DNA from: Nesterenkonia sedimenti
Lineage (GTDB): Bacteria; Actinomycetota; Actinomycetes; Actinomycetales; Micrococcaceae
DNA: 64,000 bases
NCBI RefSeq assembly: GCF_012641515.1
Contig: NZ_JABAHY010000003.1
Location: 186,001-250,000, forward strand
Direction of reading: 5' to 3'
Below are positions 7,721-15,758 of this stretch, in pieces. Within the stretch, counting starts at the first letter, position 1. Each line of letters begins with the position of its first letter. The translations under genes were made by a program, and so were the position numbers. The notes beneath the pieces were generated by a model. The model made no database searches. It saw only the letters and a program-made list of their open reading frames with translations, and was not told the origin of the DNA.

Positions 7721-8308
7721 TCAGCTCAGCCCGAGGTCGTCCTTGGAGTAGGCGTAGAAGCAGGGCACTCCTGCTTCCTCTTCGATCCGTTCCTTGGCCC
7801 CGGTGTCCCGGTCGACGATGACGGCCACGGCCTGGACTTCGCCCCCGGCCGCACGCACGCCCTCCACTGCCTGCAGGGCTGAACCGCCGGTGGTGGAGGT
7901 GTCCTCCAGGACCACAACTTTGCGGCCCTTGATATCGGGGCCTTCGACCTGCCGGCCCATGCCATAAGACTTGGCGGCCTTACGCACCACGAAGGAGTCG
8001 ATGGCCCGGTTCTGGCCGGCCGCGGCATGCATGATCGCAGTGCCCACGGGATCAGCCCCCATGGTCAGCCCACCGGCGGCATCAAAGCTGATGCCGGCGG
8101 CGTCGAGCATCTTCAGCATCACTTCACCGACCAGGGGGCCGGCCTCATGGTGCAGGGTCACCCGGCGCAGGTCCACGTAGTAGTCGGCCTCTTTCCCGGA
8201 GGAGAGAGTCACTTTGCGCCGGACCACCGCATGCTGATCGATGAGATCGCGGAGGCGGGTGGCGGCGTCGTCGTTGTTTTTCAGCAGCTCGGCGGCGTAG
8301 GAAGTCAT
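7721..8308 (-). CDS. pyrE: Orotate phosphoribosyltransferase
   Basis: 195 residues, normal for PyrE. It converts orotate and PRPP to orotidine 5'-phosphate in pyrimidine synthesis. The PRPP-binding signature VVVLEDTSTTGG is near residue 130, the substrate region KVTLSSGKEADYYVD near residue 33 and the catalytic loop (RKAAKSYGMGRQVEG) near residue 108. It stands alone on the minus strand, with nadE starting divergently 65 bases upstream. Confidence 0.95.
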   Translation of the reverse strand: MTSYAAELLKNNDDAATRLRDLIDQHAVVRRKVTLSSGKEADYYVDLRRVTLHHEAGPLVGEVMLKMLDAAGISFDAAGGLTMGADPVGTAIMHAAAGQNRAIDSFVVRKAAKSYGMGRQVEGPDIKGRKVVVLEDTSTTGGSALQAVEGVRAAGGEVQAVAVIVDRDTGAKERIEEEAGVPCFYAYSKDDLGLS

Positions 8309-8373
8309 AGTAGTCAGCCTATCCCCAGCAACCTTTCACCCGACCGTTACACAGGCCTGATTAGACTGTGCCT

Positions 8374-9201
8374 ATGCGTGAGCTTCAGAAGGCAATTGTG
8401 GAAGAGATGGGCGTAAAGCCCCAGATCAATCCCGATGAGGAGGTCTCCCGACGGGTAGATTTCCTGGTCGACTACGCCAAAGCGGCCGGTGCAAAAGGTT
8501 TCGTGCTGGGCATCTCCGGCGGTGTCGACTCCACATTGGCCGGCTACCTCAGTCAGAAGGCGACCGAAAAGCTGCGCGAAGAGGGGGTCGATGCCCGGTT
8601 CTACGCCATGCGGCTGCCCCATGGGATCCAGCACGATGAGGATGATGCGCAGACCGCGCTGACTTTCATCGAGCCTGATCACACCTTCACATTCAATATT
8701 GAGAAGGCTGTCACCGGTGTGGATGTCGCCTATCAGGAAGGCTTCGGCGGGCGGCTGGCTGACTACCACCGCGGAAATGTGAAGGCCCGCCTGCGGATGA
8801 CCGCGCAGTACGCCGTTGCCGGGGAGAAGAATGCACTGGTGGTCGGCACGGACCACGGCGCCGAATCCATCACCGGGTTCTTCACCAAATACGGCGACGG
8901 CGGGGCCGATATTCTGCCGAACTTCACCCTGAACAAACGGCAGATCCGCCAGATTCTGAAGCACCTAGGAGCCTCTGAGCACATCTGGTCCAAGGCACCC
9001 ACCGCAGACCTCCTCGATGAGAACCCGGGTCAGCTCGACGAGGTGGAGCTGGGCATCACCTATGACCAGATCGATGACTATCTGGAGGGTCGTGAAGTCG
9101 ACGACGACGCCGCGGCCCAGCTTGAGCAGCGCTACCTGAGCACCCGGCATAAGCGCACTATCCCGGTCACCCTGCTCGATGACTGGTGGCGCCAGGGCTG
9201 A
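8374..9201 (+). CDS. nadE: Ammonia-dependent NAD synthetase
   Basis: 275 residues from ATG at 8374 (a GTG two codons earlier is possible). The ATP pyrophosphatase P-loop GISGGVDSTLAGYLS is near residue 46, VGTDHGAESITGFFTKYGDGG (in two parts) near residue 160 binds deamido-NAD, and TADLLDENPGQLDE near the C-terminus is typical. No glutaminase domain, so it uses ammonia directly like E. coli NadE. It catalyses the last step of NAD synthesis. Confidence 0.95.
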   Translation: MRELQKAIVEEMGVKPQINPDEEVSRRVDFLVDYAKAAGAKGFVLGISGGVDSTLAGYLSQKATEKLREEGVDARFYAMRLPHGIQHDEDDAQTALTFIEPDHTFTFNIEKAVTGVDVAYQEGFGGRLADYHRGNVKARLRMTAQYAVAGEKNALVVGTDHGAESITGFFTKYGDGGADILPNFTLNKRQIRQILKHLGASEHIWSKAPTADLLDENPGQLDEVELGITYDQIDDYLEGREVDDDAAAQLEQRYLSTRHKRTIPVTLLDDWWRQG

Positions 9202-9227
9202 AACTCCACTTGGCCAACTCCACTTGG
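9202..9227. repeat. 12-base direct repeat after nadE
   Basis: AACTCCACTTGG occurs twice (9202-9213 and 9216-9227) in the 103-base gap between nadE and xth. Two copies only, so no more than a short duplication. The rest of the gap is G/C-rich tandem-like text (GGGCTGGGCTAGACCGGACC and on) without a clear promoter. Confidence 0.4.
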
Positions 9228-9304
9228 GTTCACCGCGTTCGGATCAGCCAAACTGGGCTGGGCTAGACCGGACCGGGCCGGGCCGCGTTGGTAATGTGGC
9301 CTGC

Positions 9305-10108
9305 GTGAAGATCGCAACGTGGAACGTCAATTCGATGCGTGCCCGGGCAGACCGGGTCGAGGCCTGGCTGGAGAAGACCGAGGCCGATGTCCTGGCCATC
9401 CAGGAGACCAAGTGCAAGGACGAGAACTTCCCCTGGGAGGTCTTTGAGCACAATGGCTATGATGTGGCGCATTTCGGGTTCAACCAGTGGAATGGTGTGG
9501 CTATCGCCTCCCGCGTGGGGCTGAAGGATGTTGAGCGCACCTTCACCAACCAGCCACCATTCGGCAAGAACGGTAAAGATCCAGTTCAGGAGGCCCGCGC
9601 CATCGCTGCGACCTGCGGCGATGTCCGGATCTGGAGCCTCTATGTGCCCAATGGTCGCTCCCGCGAGGACGAGCATATGACCTATAAGCTCGCCTGGCTC
9701 CGGCAGCTGCGCGAGCATGCCGAGACCTGGCTCAGCGAGGATCCGCAGGCCCAGATTGTGCTGGCCGGGGACTGGAATATTGCCCCGCAGGACGACGACG
9801 TCTGGGATATCGAGTTCTTCGAGAAGAACGAGATGACTCATGTGACCGAACCCGAGCGGGCTGCCTTCAACGAGTTCATCGACGCCGGCTACACCGACGT
9901 GGTTCGTCCGCACGCCCCGGGCCCCGGTATCTACACCTACTGGGACTACACCAGCCTGCGGTTCCAGAAGCGTCAGGGTATGCGGATCGATTTCCTGTTG
10001 GCCTCCCCGGCCCTGGCTCAGCGGGTCAGCACCGGGTATGTGGATAAGGACGAGCGCCGTGGGAAGGGCGCCAGCGACCACGCGCCGGTGGTTATTGAAC
10101 TGGACTGA
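9305..10108 (+). CDS. xth: Exodeoxyribonuclease III
   Basis: 267 residues starting at GTG 9305 (MKIATWNVNSMRAR); a longer frame upstream would add unrelated residues. EEP-family catalytic motifs are complete: WNVNS, AIQETK with the metal-binding Glu near residue 36, LAGDWNIAP near residue 156, and GASDHAPV at the C-terminus with the catalytic Asp/His pair. It cleaves the backbone at abasic sites in base excision repair and trims 3' ends. Followed by a strong terminator at 10127-10165. Confidence 0.95.
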   Translation: MKIATWNVNSMRARADRVEAWLEKTEADVLAIQETKCKDENFPWEVFEHNGYDVAHFGFNQWNGVAIASRVGLKDVERTFTNQPPFGKNGKDPVQEARAIAATCGDVRIWSLYVPNGRSREDEHMTYKLAWLRQLREHAETWLSEDPQAQIVLAGDWNIAPQDDDVWDIEFFEKNEMTHVTEPERAAFNEFIDAGYTDVVRPHAPGPGIYTYWDYTSLRFQKRQGMRIDFLLASPALAQRVSTGYVDKDERRGKGASDHAPVVIELD

Positions 10109-10126
10109 CCCCAACTATTAACAAGC

Positions 10127-10165
10127 GACGACCCCCGGCTGATCTCCAGCCGGGGGTCGTCTTTT
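10127..10165. terminator. Strong rho-independent terminator
   Basis: ACGACCCCCGGCTG and CAGCCGGGGGTCGT form a 14-bp perfect stem with a 5-base loop, followed by CTTTTG on the plus strand. It ends xth; the convergent NlpC/P60 gene ends only 25 bases further on, so it may serve both. Confidence 0.92.
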
Positions 10166-10189
10166 GTGATGATGATGGAGTTGTAGTCT

Positions 10190-12511
10190 TTAGCCCACCA
10201 CTCGGCGGACGCTGGTCGGGTTGCCGAAGACGCTGCGCACGCTCACGCCTGAGCTGGGCGATCCGGCGTCGACGATCTGGCCGTTCCCGAGGTAGATCGC
10301 CAGGTGGTAGTCACCCCAGAAGATGAGGTCACCGGGGCGACGCTCACCCCAGGAGACCTGACGACCCTGAGTGATCTGGTCGTAGGTGGTCCGGCCCAGG
10401 TTCACGCCGGCCTGGCGGTATGCGGCCTGCACGAAGCTGGAGCAGTCCCAGGCGTTGGGGCCGTTGCCGCCCAGCTGATAGTAGACATCCGAGCGGCTGG
10501 CAGTGTTGGTCGCCCAGTTGATGGCGATCTGTGCCGCGCCGGAGCCGCTGCCGGAGTTACCCGCGGGCTGGCTGCCGCTGCCCTGAGTCTGGCTCTGGGT
10601 GGGGCTCGGAGTCGATGTCTGGCTCGGGGTGGAGGAGGCTGTGGAGCCGCCGCCTCCGCCGCCGGAACTGCTGCGCAGGGAGCTGACGTGGGTGGCCAGC
10701 TTGGAGGTGGAGACGCTGCCGTCATTGTTCAGCAGGTTCGGCCGGTTGGAGGGGATCCACCGCCAGTAGTCACCACCGGATCCACCGCCGAAGCGGGAGT
10801 CCAGGTTCGAGCCCTCCACCAGCAGACTCTGCAGCTCACTGCTGAGGTCATCCCAGTGCGGGACGCTCTGAGTCTGAGTCGGGCTGGGGGTGGAGGTCGG
10901 AGTCGGTGTCGAGGTCTGGGTCGGCGTCGAGGACTCCGTGGGAGTCGCTGTCGGCGTCGGAGTGGAGGTCTGGGTGGGGCTGGGAGTGGACTCAGCCTCA
11001 GCCTCAGCTTCTGCCTCGGCCTCCGCCTCTGCGGCGAGGTTCTCCAGGTAGCTGACGTGACCCTCGACGATGGTCCAGTTGACCGAACCGCCGCTGGTGG
11101 TGAAGGTGCTGTTGTCCAGCAGCAGCTGGTAGTAGTCCCGGGCGCCGCCGTCGAAGTTCTCATCCAGCTCAGCGGCCTCGCCCAGCAGGGAGCGCTGCCC
11201 CGAGTTCAGGGAGTCATAGCTGGCAGCCGATGCGGAGGAGGACTCCTCGCTGGTCTCCTCTTCCTCTTCCTCAGTCTCGGAAGCCTCGGAGGTCGCAGTC
11301 AGGCTCGGGGACCGAGCCGGGGTTGACTCTTCCTCAGCCTCTTCCTCTTCGGCTTCTTCCTCTTCGCCCTGGGTCTCCAGGTAAGTGATGTGGCCGGCCA
11401 GGGCATCCCAGTCGACTGCGTTGCCGCTGGTCAGGCCGTCATTGGCGAGCACGACGTTGTAGTAGTCGCGCAGGCCGTTGAAGCCCTCCAGTTCAGCACC
11501 ATCGCGGAGCAGTGCTTTCTGCTCTTCGCTCAGGGAGTCGTAGCTGGGGGTTTCTTCGCTAACCTCGGACTCTTCGGACGATTCGGCTTCCCCTTCCTCA
11601 TCGCCCGAAGAATCCTCGGTGGTCTCAGTGCTGGCCACGGATACCGCAGAGTCGGGACCGGTGGCACGCAGCTGGCGGATACGCTCACGCACTGCGTCGC
11701 CGTCGAGTTCGCCGTCCTCGGTGAAGTAGCCGCTGCCGCCGTCGACGCGGTCGTTCTCACCGAGCATGAAGATCAGGAAGTCATCGAGGCTGCCGTCGAA
11801 TTCCTCCAGCTCCTGAAGGTCCTCAAGGAGGTCGCGCAGGACGGCGTCGAGCTCCTCAACGCTGATATTGGTCTCGCCTTCGGCGGTTCCGGTCAGCGCC
11901 AAGGTCTCTGCAGCCTCCTGGCTGTTCTCCTCGGCAGCAGCTGCGGCGGCCTCGGCCTCGCGCTGGGCCTGCTGGGCGTCCACGGCTTCCTGCTCGGCCT
12001 GATCGGACAGCTGCTGGTCGGTGGCATCATCGGCCAGGGCGTCTTCATCGCCGAGCAACACGTCAGCTGCATCGGTATCGCCGTCCTGGTATTCCTCGCC
12101 GGCTTCCATAGCCAGAGCGGCCTCGGCCTCGATTGCGGCCTGTTCGGCCTCCTCAGCTGCCTCAGCGGCTTCCTCAAGCTGTGCGGTGGCCAGAGCCTGC
12201 TGGCGCAGCAGCTCAGATTCGAGCTCGTCTGCGCGGTCCACAGCCTGGTCGATCCGACCGACGATGTCGATGATCAGCTGGTCGGTGGCTTCCTTGGACT
12301 TCTTGGCCTCGGAAACCTGGTCCGCGCTAGGTGCTTCGGGCAGCTCAGTGGTCACAAGGGACTCGGAGAGGTTCTGGTCCTCGCTCTGCTCGGCCGCCGA
12401 AGAGTCCGCGGCGCGGTCGGCGACCAGGTCGGGCAGAGTGGTCCCGACTAACGCTGTGGTCACGACGGCGGCGGTAATCGCTGCCACCGCGAAATTGCGA
12501 CGGTTTTTCAC
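10190..12511 (-). CDS. Secreted modular NlpC/P60 peptidoglycan hydrolase with four copies of an uncharacterised repeat
   Basis: 773 residues. A signal peptide (about 1-35) precedes an acidic, Ala/Glu-rich coiled-coil region (about 65-205). Four related modules of 55-65 residues follow at about 217-282, 324-379, 432-491 and 553-613, sharing the pattern YDSL…LL…AEL..nF.G…DYY..LL…G..VdW..laGHv.YLe. They are separated by Glu/Ser-rich linkers and then Ser/Thr/Pro linkers, likely O-mannosylated. The C-terminal NlpC/P60 domain (about 655-773) has the catalytic Cys690 in AWDCSSF and His736 in GDYHLAIYLG, so it should cleave stem-peptide bonds in the wall. The module is not a wall-binding domain that I recognise (not LysM, SH3 or SPOR). 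A long upstream region suggests regulation by a leader. Confidence 0.9.
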   Translation of the reverse strand: MKNRRNFAVAAITAAVVTTALVGTTLPDLVADRAADSSAAEQSEDQNLSESLVTTELPEAPSADQVSEAKKSKEATDQLIIDIVGRIDQAVDRADELESELLRQQALATAQLEEAAEAAEEAEQAAIEAEAALAMEAGEEYQDGDTDAADVLLGDEDALADDATDQQLSDQAEQEAVDAQQAQREAEAAAAAAEENSQEAAETLALTGTAEGETNISVEELDAVLRDLLEDLQELEEFDGSLDDFLIFMLGENDRVDGGSGYFTEDGELDGDAVRERIRQLRATGPDSAVSVASTETTEDSSGDEEGEAESSEESEVSEETPSYDSLSEEQKALLRDGAELEGFNGLRDYYNVVLANDGLTSGNAVDWDALAGHITYLETQGEEEEAEEEEAEEESTPARSPSLTATSEASETEEEEEETSEESSSASAASYDSLNSGQRSLLGEAAELDENFDGGARDYYQLLLDNSTFTTSGGSVNWTIVEGHVSYLENLAAEAEAEAEAEAEAESTPSPTQTSTPTPTATPTESSTPTQTSTPTPTSTPSPTQTQSVPHWDDLSSELQSLLVEGSNLDSRFGGGSGGDYWRWIPSNRPNLLNNDGSVSTSKLATHVSSLRSSSGGGGGGSTASSTPSQTSTPSPTQSQTQGSGSQPAGNSGSGSGAAQIAINWATNTASRSDVYYQLGGNGPNAWDCSSFVQAAYRQAGVNLGRTTYDQITQGRQVSWGERRPGDLIFWGDYHLAIYLGNGQIVDAGSPSSGVSVRSVFGNPTSVRRVVG

Positions 12512-12869
12512 GGTAGTTCCTCACTTTTCCTCATTGGTGCAACGCTCATGGCTCGGCCCTTGCGGTGAGGCCAACCCCTCGGGGTTCGGATCGGACACGG
12601 TCGCTTACCTGTGTCGGAGCTGTGCTCCAGATAAGCGGCAGAGATGGGAAACGCGTCCTGATTGAACCCTTCGTGGTGCTGCTGGCGTTCACGATAATTG
12701 CGGAAAGGTCACGGAGGCAATAGTCCGTGTCGTTTCTGTGATGAACCTGTGAAACCAAAAACCCCGGAATCATGCGGAAGCAAGGTCACAAAATGGCATC
12801 TTTAAACCTTCAAGTAGGTTGAAGGTTGGATATCCGCTGGCCTGTCACAGGTTTGTGATATGCGCAGGT
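12512..12869 (-). promoter_or_regulatory. Long upstream region of the NlpC/P60 gene with structured leader
   Basis: This 358-base gap holds no gene. On the minus strand it contains, going towards the start codon, a long hairpin (12602-12637: CGCTTATCTG pairs with CAGGTAAGCG apart from one G-U, enclosing GGAGC/GCTCC), a small AACCCC/GGGGTT hairpin (12573-12586) and a GGCC-containing hairpin (12555-12572). Further upstream AACCTTCAA/TTGAAGGTT (about 12805-12828) forms another hairpin that could end the upstream zincin gene. Wall hydrolase genes of actinobacteria are often controlled by c-di-AMP (ydaO) riboswitches, but I cannot fit the consensus convincingly. Confidence 0.45.
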
Positions 12870-13235
12870 TCAGGCCCAGCCGAGCCGGTGCAGTGTGGCG
12901 TCGTCGATCCCGAAAAAATGGGCAACTTCATGCACCACGGTGATGGTCACCTGATCGATGACCTCATCCGGCGATTCACAGATATCGAGGATCGCCCGCT
13001 TATAGAGAGTGATGCGGTCCGGCATTGCCCAGGGCTCCCCACCGCGCTCGGTCAGAGGTATGCCTTCATAGAGACCCAGCAGAACTGTGTCGGGATCCTC
13101 CCAGGGCTCAGGTTCATAGCGGTCCTCTACGAAGACCGCCACATTATCGATCTTGGCTGCCAGGGCGGGCGGGATCCGCTGCAGGGCACCTTCGACGGCG
13201 GCGTCGAAATCCTCATCACTCATCTCGACTGGCAT
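12870..13235 (-). CDS. Zincin-like metallopeptidase family protein
   Basis: 121 residues from ATG at 13235 (GTG at 13253 and ATG at 13223 are alternatives). The C-terminal motif HEVAHFFGIDD fits HExxHxxGxxD, with two zinc-binding histidines and a third Asp ligand, as in the small minigluzincin-like family common in actinobacteria. The upstream half (PEPWEDPDTVLLGLYEGIPL, and ITLYKRAIL) matches the same family. No signal peptide, so cytoplasmic. The substrate of this family is unknown. Located next to the tRNA cluster. Confidence 0.85.
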   Translation of the reverse strand: MPVEMSDEDFDAAVEGALQRIPPALAAKIDNVAVFVEDRYEPEPWEDPDTVLLGLYEGIPLTERGGEPWAMPDRITLYKRAILDICESPDEVIDQVTITVVHEVAHFFGIDDATLHRLGWA

Positions 13236-13285
13236 AGAACGCAGTCTATCCACTACACTCTTATAGGTTCCCTACGGGGCAACTG

Positions 13286-13358
13286 GCCCCCATCGTCTAG
13301 CGGCCTAGGACACCGCCCTTTCACGGCGGCGGCACGGGTTCGAATCCCGTTGGGGGTG
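13286..13358 (+). tRNA. tRNA-Glu (TTC)
   Basis: 73 bases folding as a cloverleaf: acceptor GCCCCCA/TGGGGGT, anticodon arm CCGCC-CTTTCAC-GGCGG with anticodon TTC, and T-loop TTCGAAT. CCA is not encoded. First of three tRNAs in a row. Confidence 0.95.
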
Positions 13359-13439
13359 CGGCTCTGAGCCGATTGGCGAAGAGCAGAGAGGATCTGCTAA
13401 AGTTTTTCCTCGTGCCGATAGGCACAACAAAAGAATACT

Positions 13440-13513
13440 GGCCCTGTGGCGCAGTTGGTTAGCGCGCCGCCCTGTCACGGCGGAGGTCGCGAGTTCAAGT
13501 CTCGTCAGGGTCG
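13440..13513 (+). tRNA. tRNA-Asp (GTC)
   Basis: 74 bases; acceptor GGCCCTG/CAGGGTC with one G-T pair, anticodon arm CCGCC-CTGTCAC-GGCGG with anticodon GTC, T-loop TTCAAGT, discriminator G. CCA is not encoded. The 81-base spacer before it contains CGTGCC…GGCAC, a small hairpin. Confidence 0.95.
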
Positions 13514-13534
13514 CTTGAGCGTTTGGTTGAACCA

Positions 13535-13607
13535 GGCTCTGTAGCTCAGTTGGTAGAGCGTTCGACTGAAAATCGAAAGGTCACCGGATCGACGCCGGTC
13601 GGAGCCA
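13535..13607 (+). tRNA. tRNA-Phe (GAA)
   Basis: 73 bases; acceptor GGCTCTG/CGGAGCC, D-loop AGTTGGTAGAGC, anticodon stem TCGAC/…ATCGA with anticodon GAA, T-arm CCGG…CCGG. It follows tRNA-Asp by 21 bases and is probably co-transcribed with it; the order Glu-Asp-Phe is usual in corynebacteria. Confidence 0.94.
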
Positions 13608-13631
13608 CGAACCGAACGCTTGAAGCAGAAA

Positions 13632-13656
13632 GCCCCCGGAATCCCCGGGGGTTTTC
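13632..13656 (+). terminator. Terminator of the tRNA operon
   Basis: CCCCCGG and CCGGGGG form a 7-bp GC stem followed by TTTTCG, 25 bases after tRNA-Phe. Confidence 0.88.
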
Positions 13657-13671
13657 GCGTTTCATTCCAAA

Positions 13672-14485
13672 TTATTGCGGCCGGCCGAGCACGGCTCTGC
13701 GAAGGCGCTCTCGTATACCCTCCCGAGCTGCAGACACATCAACATGAGATGCTCTCCAGGCTCTCACCGGGGGCTCCGAAGATCCCATTGGACGCCAATG
13801 GGTCGTTCCAGGGGCGTCGACGTCGTCGTCGAACCTCACTTCCACCGGCTGAAACCTGAAGTGCTGTGGTGCCATGAGGGCAAGGAGGGTCAGGGGGTCA
13901 CAGGGATTCGATCCAGGACGCCCCAAATGATCCCACCAGCCCTGTGTGCGGTCACGGATCATTGCGGCCACATCCCCAGACGCCGGCGGCGCCGCAACTG
14001 CGAGATCCTCAGTTGTGAAGGGAACCTCCCGGCAGAGTTCTATACCCACATAGACCACCGGAATCCCGCATGCGGCGAGGCGCCGTGCCGCCTCCGCATC
14101 AGCGCGAACATTGGTGTCCGGCAGTCCGTTGCCGAACTGGCCGGCCATTGCCAGCACGCACCGTGGAACCGAACCCCCGCCCTGGGCTCGCGGTTCCTAC
14201 GCCAGGCGGACGTTGGTCAATGGACCGATCGCGGCAATCACCAAATCACTGCCGAAACGGTCCAGACTGTGGCCAATCAGCTCGAGTGCGCTGTCTCGAC
14301 TCCCCGGAAGCCCAATTTCACTGAGATCCCCGTAGCCCTGACCCTCGTGCCCAGCCCAGAACACCTCGCTGCCCGAGAGCGGCGATGCCTCCCCTGCCGC
14401 CACCGGGACATCGGCTTCCCCTAGCATTTCCAGGACACGGGCAGCCACCTTCGCCCGGGTAGTCGTATCTCCGTAGACAGTAGTC
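13672..14485 (-). pseudogene. Inosine/uridine-type nucleoside hydrolase, broken by an amber codon and missing its 5' end
   Basis: Reading from about 14485, the frame gives VTTVYGDTTTRAKVAARVLEM, VPVAAGEASPL and VIAAIGPLTNVRLA, the start of the IUNH fold, then TAG at 14197-14199. In the same frame EPRAQGGGSVPRCVLAMAGQF and NVRADAEAARRLAACGIPV continue the fold to a stop at 13672. The TAG is therefore a nonsense mutation, perhaps from CAG. The very N-terminal DTDxxxDD calcium-binding motif is absent because the frame is fused to a permease fragment at about 14485. Intact enzymes release the base from nucleosides. Context suggests it served an adjacent sugar or nucleoside ABC importer. Confidence 0.8.
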
Positions 14486-14619
14486 ACCAAGCCATGCCCC
14501 ACGCCGGGCAGCACCAGCCCCGTATAACTGTTGGCCAGGCCGAACTCACGGAACTGAGTGGCCAGCGGAACCGCCACCGCGTCGAATGGCACCAGAAAAC
14601 TGATGACGACGACGGCGAC
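14486..14619 (-). pseudogene. Carbohydrate ABC transporter permease fragment (MalG type)
   Basis: About 45 residues in frame between a solute-binding protein and a nucleoside hydrolase: VVVISFLVPFDAVAVPLATQ, then REFGLANSYTGLVLPG. This is the segment before the EAA loop of CUT1-family permeases such as MalG. Both ends are abrupt, so internal deletions removed the rest of the permease (and any second permease gene). The open frame passes through all three parts without a stop. Confidence 0.75.
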
Positions 14620-15383
14620 ACCACGGGGCGAGATCCCGTCCTCGTGCAACTCTTGGAAGAACTCCATGGACTCCACCCAGCCATCATTTGTCAGATCAGG
14701 CTCATGGGGGTCAGTCTCAGTGTTCATACCGCTGCCACCGCCCAGTGATTCCGCCAGGGGCTGCATCTGGAAAATCTGACTGACTCGGAAGATCTGGAAA
14801 CCATAGGTGGCACCGGCGTCCTGTGTCGCCTCCGCGGCCTCGCGCAGTTCTTCCCAAGTCCAGCGATCGTCGGGGCTCTTGGAGGGCGGCTCCACGCCTG
14901 CGGCCTCTAGGAGCTCCTCGTTGTAGTACAGGACGACCATGGAGGTATTGACCGGGCGGCGTAGAGATTGTCTTCCACAGTAGAGACTTCGACTGTGGAG
15001 GGGTCGAAGAGTTCTTCTGCGTCGTCGAAGTCTTCACTGATGTCCAGCAGCAGCTCATCTTCGACCAGCGCGGCTATGCGAGGTTGATCCGCCGCGTAGA
15101 CATCCGGCGTAGCGTCTCCCGAGCCGATGCGAGTACGGATGACCTCATTGAGGTCGTTCAAGGGCAGCTCTTCATAATTGACGGTCACATCTGGGTTTAC
15201 TTCGTTCCACGCCTCGATGGCTGGTGTAACCGCTTCCTCTGGGAAGGTTGCTACGAAGTTGAGCTCACCGGAGAGACCCTCGGCCACTTCTCCGTCCTCA
15301 TCTACTGCTTCAGATCCAGCTCCACCGCCGCAGGCTGTGAGGGCAAGGGCCCTCCTAGTGTGGCGCCGCATACTGCACGCCAT
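14620..15383 (-). pseudogene. ABC transporter solute-binding lipoprotein, frameshifted and 3' truncated
   Basis: Starts at 15383 (or ATG 15371) with a short signal sequence and a lipobox (LALTACGGG). The family 1 solute-binding text is clear: GELNFVATFPEEAVTPAIEAW, NEVNPDVTVNYEELPLND, and DATPDVYAADQPRIAALVE. At about 14955-14965 one C seems lost: the frame runs into SSCTTTRSS-stop at 14907, while the next frame resumes with MVVLYYNEELLEAAGVEPP and continues to FFQELHEDGISPRG, where it joins a permease fragment. The last half of the binding protein is gone. The signal peptide is also shorter than usual. Probable original role: sugar or nucleoside capture outside the membrane. Confidence 0.8.
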
Positions 15384-15710
15384 TTGCGGCTGGTTGCTGG
15401 GTGCTCATCATTTCCGTATTCCACAGACGTCTCCAAGAGGGGTTTGCACGAGTTTGATTCTGGGCTGATCAGGCATTTTGGTATGTACTTGGCCCAGCCT
15501 GAGTCTCCCCCGGAGACGTGAATTGCAGGTTGAGACGCGGTGAACCCATCACATCAAGTCGGTAAAATTTCACAGGTCAGGGCACGGATTACAGGACTCA
15601 GCTGCATCCCGTCAACGCCAGGCAATCCGGCAACAGAGCCGATCCCCTCACTTGGATGATTTGATGGGCCCGAGACAAGGGATTGGTCGCCGCCCTGAGG
15701 ACAACAAAAC
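15384..15710. other. Gene-free gap
   Basis: 327 bases between the dead ABC locus and the terminator at 15711. It presumably held the ABC operon promoter on the minus strand; I see no good -10/-35 pair, no RNA gene and no coding frame worth reporting. Confidence 0.5.
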
Positions 15711-15741
15711 GCCTCTGTCGTTGGGCCCTAACGACAGAGGC
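15711..15741 (-). terminator. Terminator of the small secreted protein gene
   Basis: GCCTCTGTCGTT and AACGACAGAGGC form a perfect 12-bp stem with a 7-base loop; on the minus strand GTTTTGTTG follows. It lies 18 bases after the stop at 15759. Confidence 0.9.
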
Positions 15742-15758
15742 TGTTTCACAAAAGGGGC

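Noticed and set aside
9202-9227. Two-copy 12-base repeat as an iteron-like array
   Set aside because: Only two copies in a gap between housekeeping genes; no origin features.
10304-12451. Two long plus-strand frames (340 and 353 codons)
   Set aside because: Antisense to the NlpC/P60 gene, produced by its low-complexity codons.
12555-12700. ydaO (c-di-AMP) riboswitch upstream of the NlpC/P60 gene
   Set aside because: Context fits but the conserved ydaO elements and overall length cannot be matched; only hairpins are reported.
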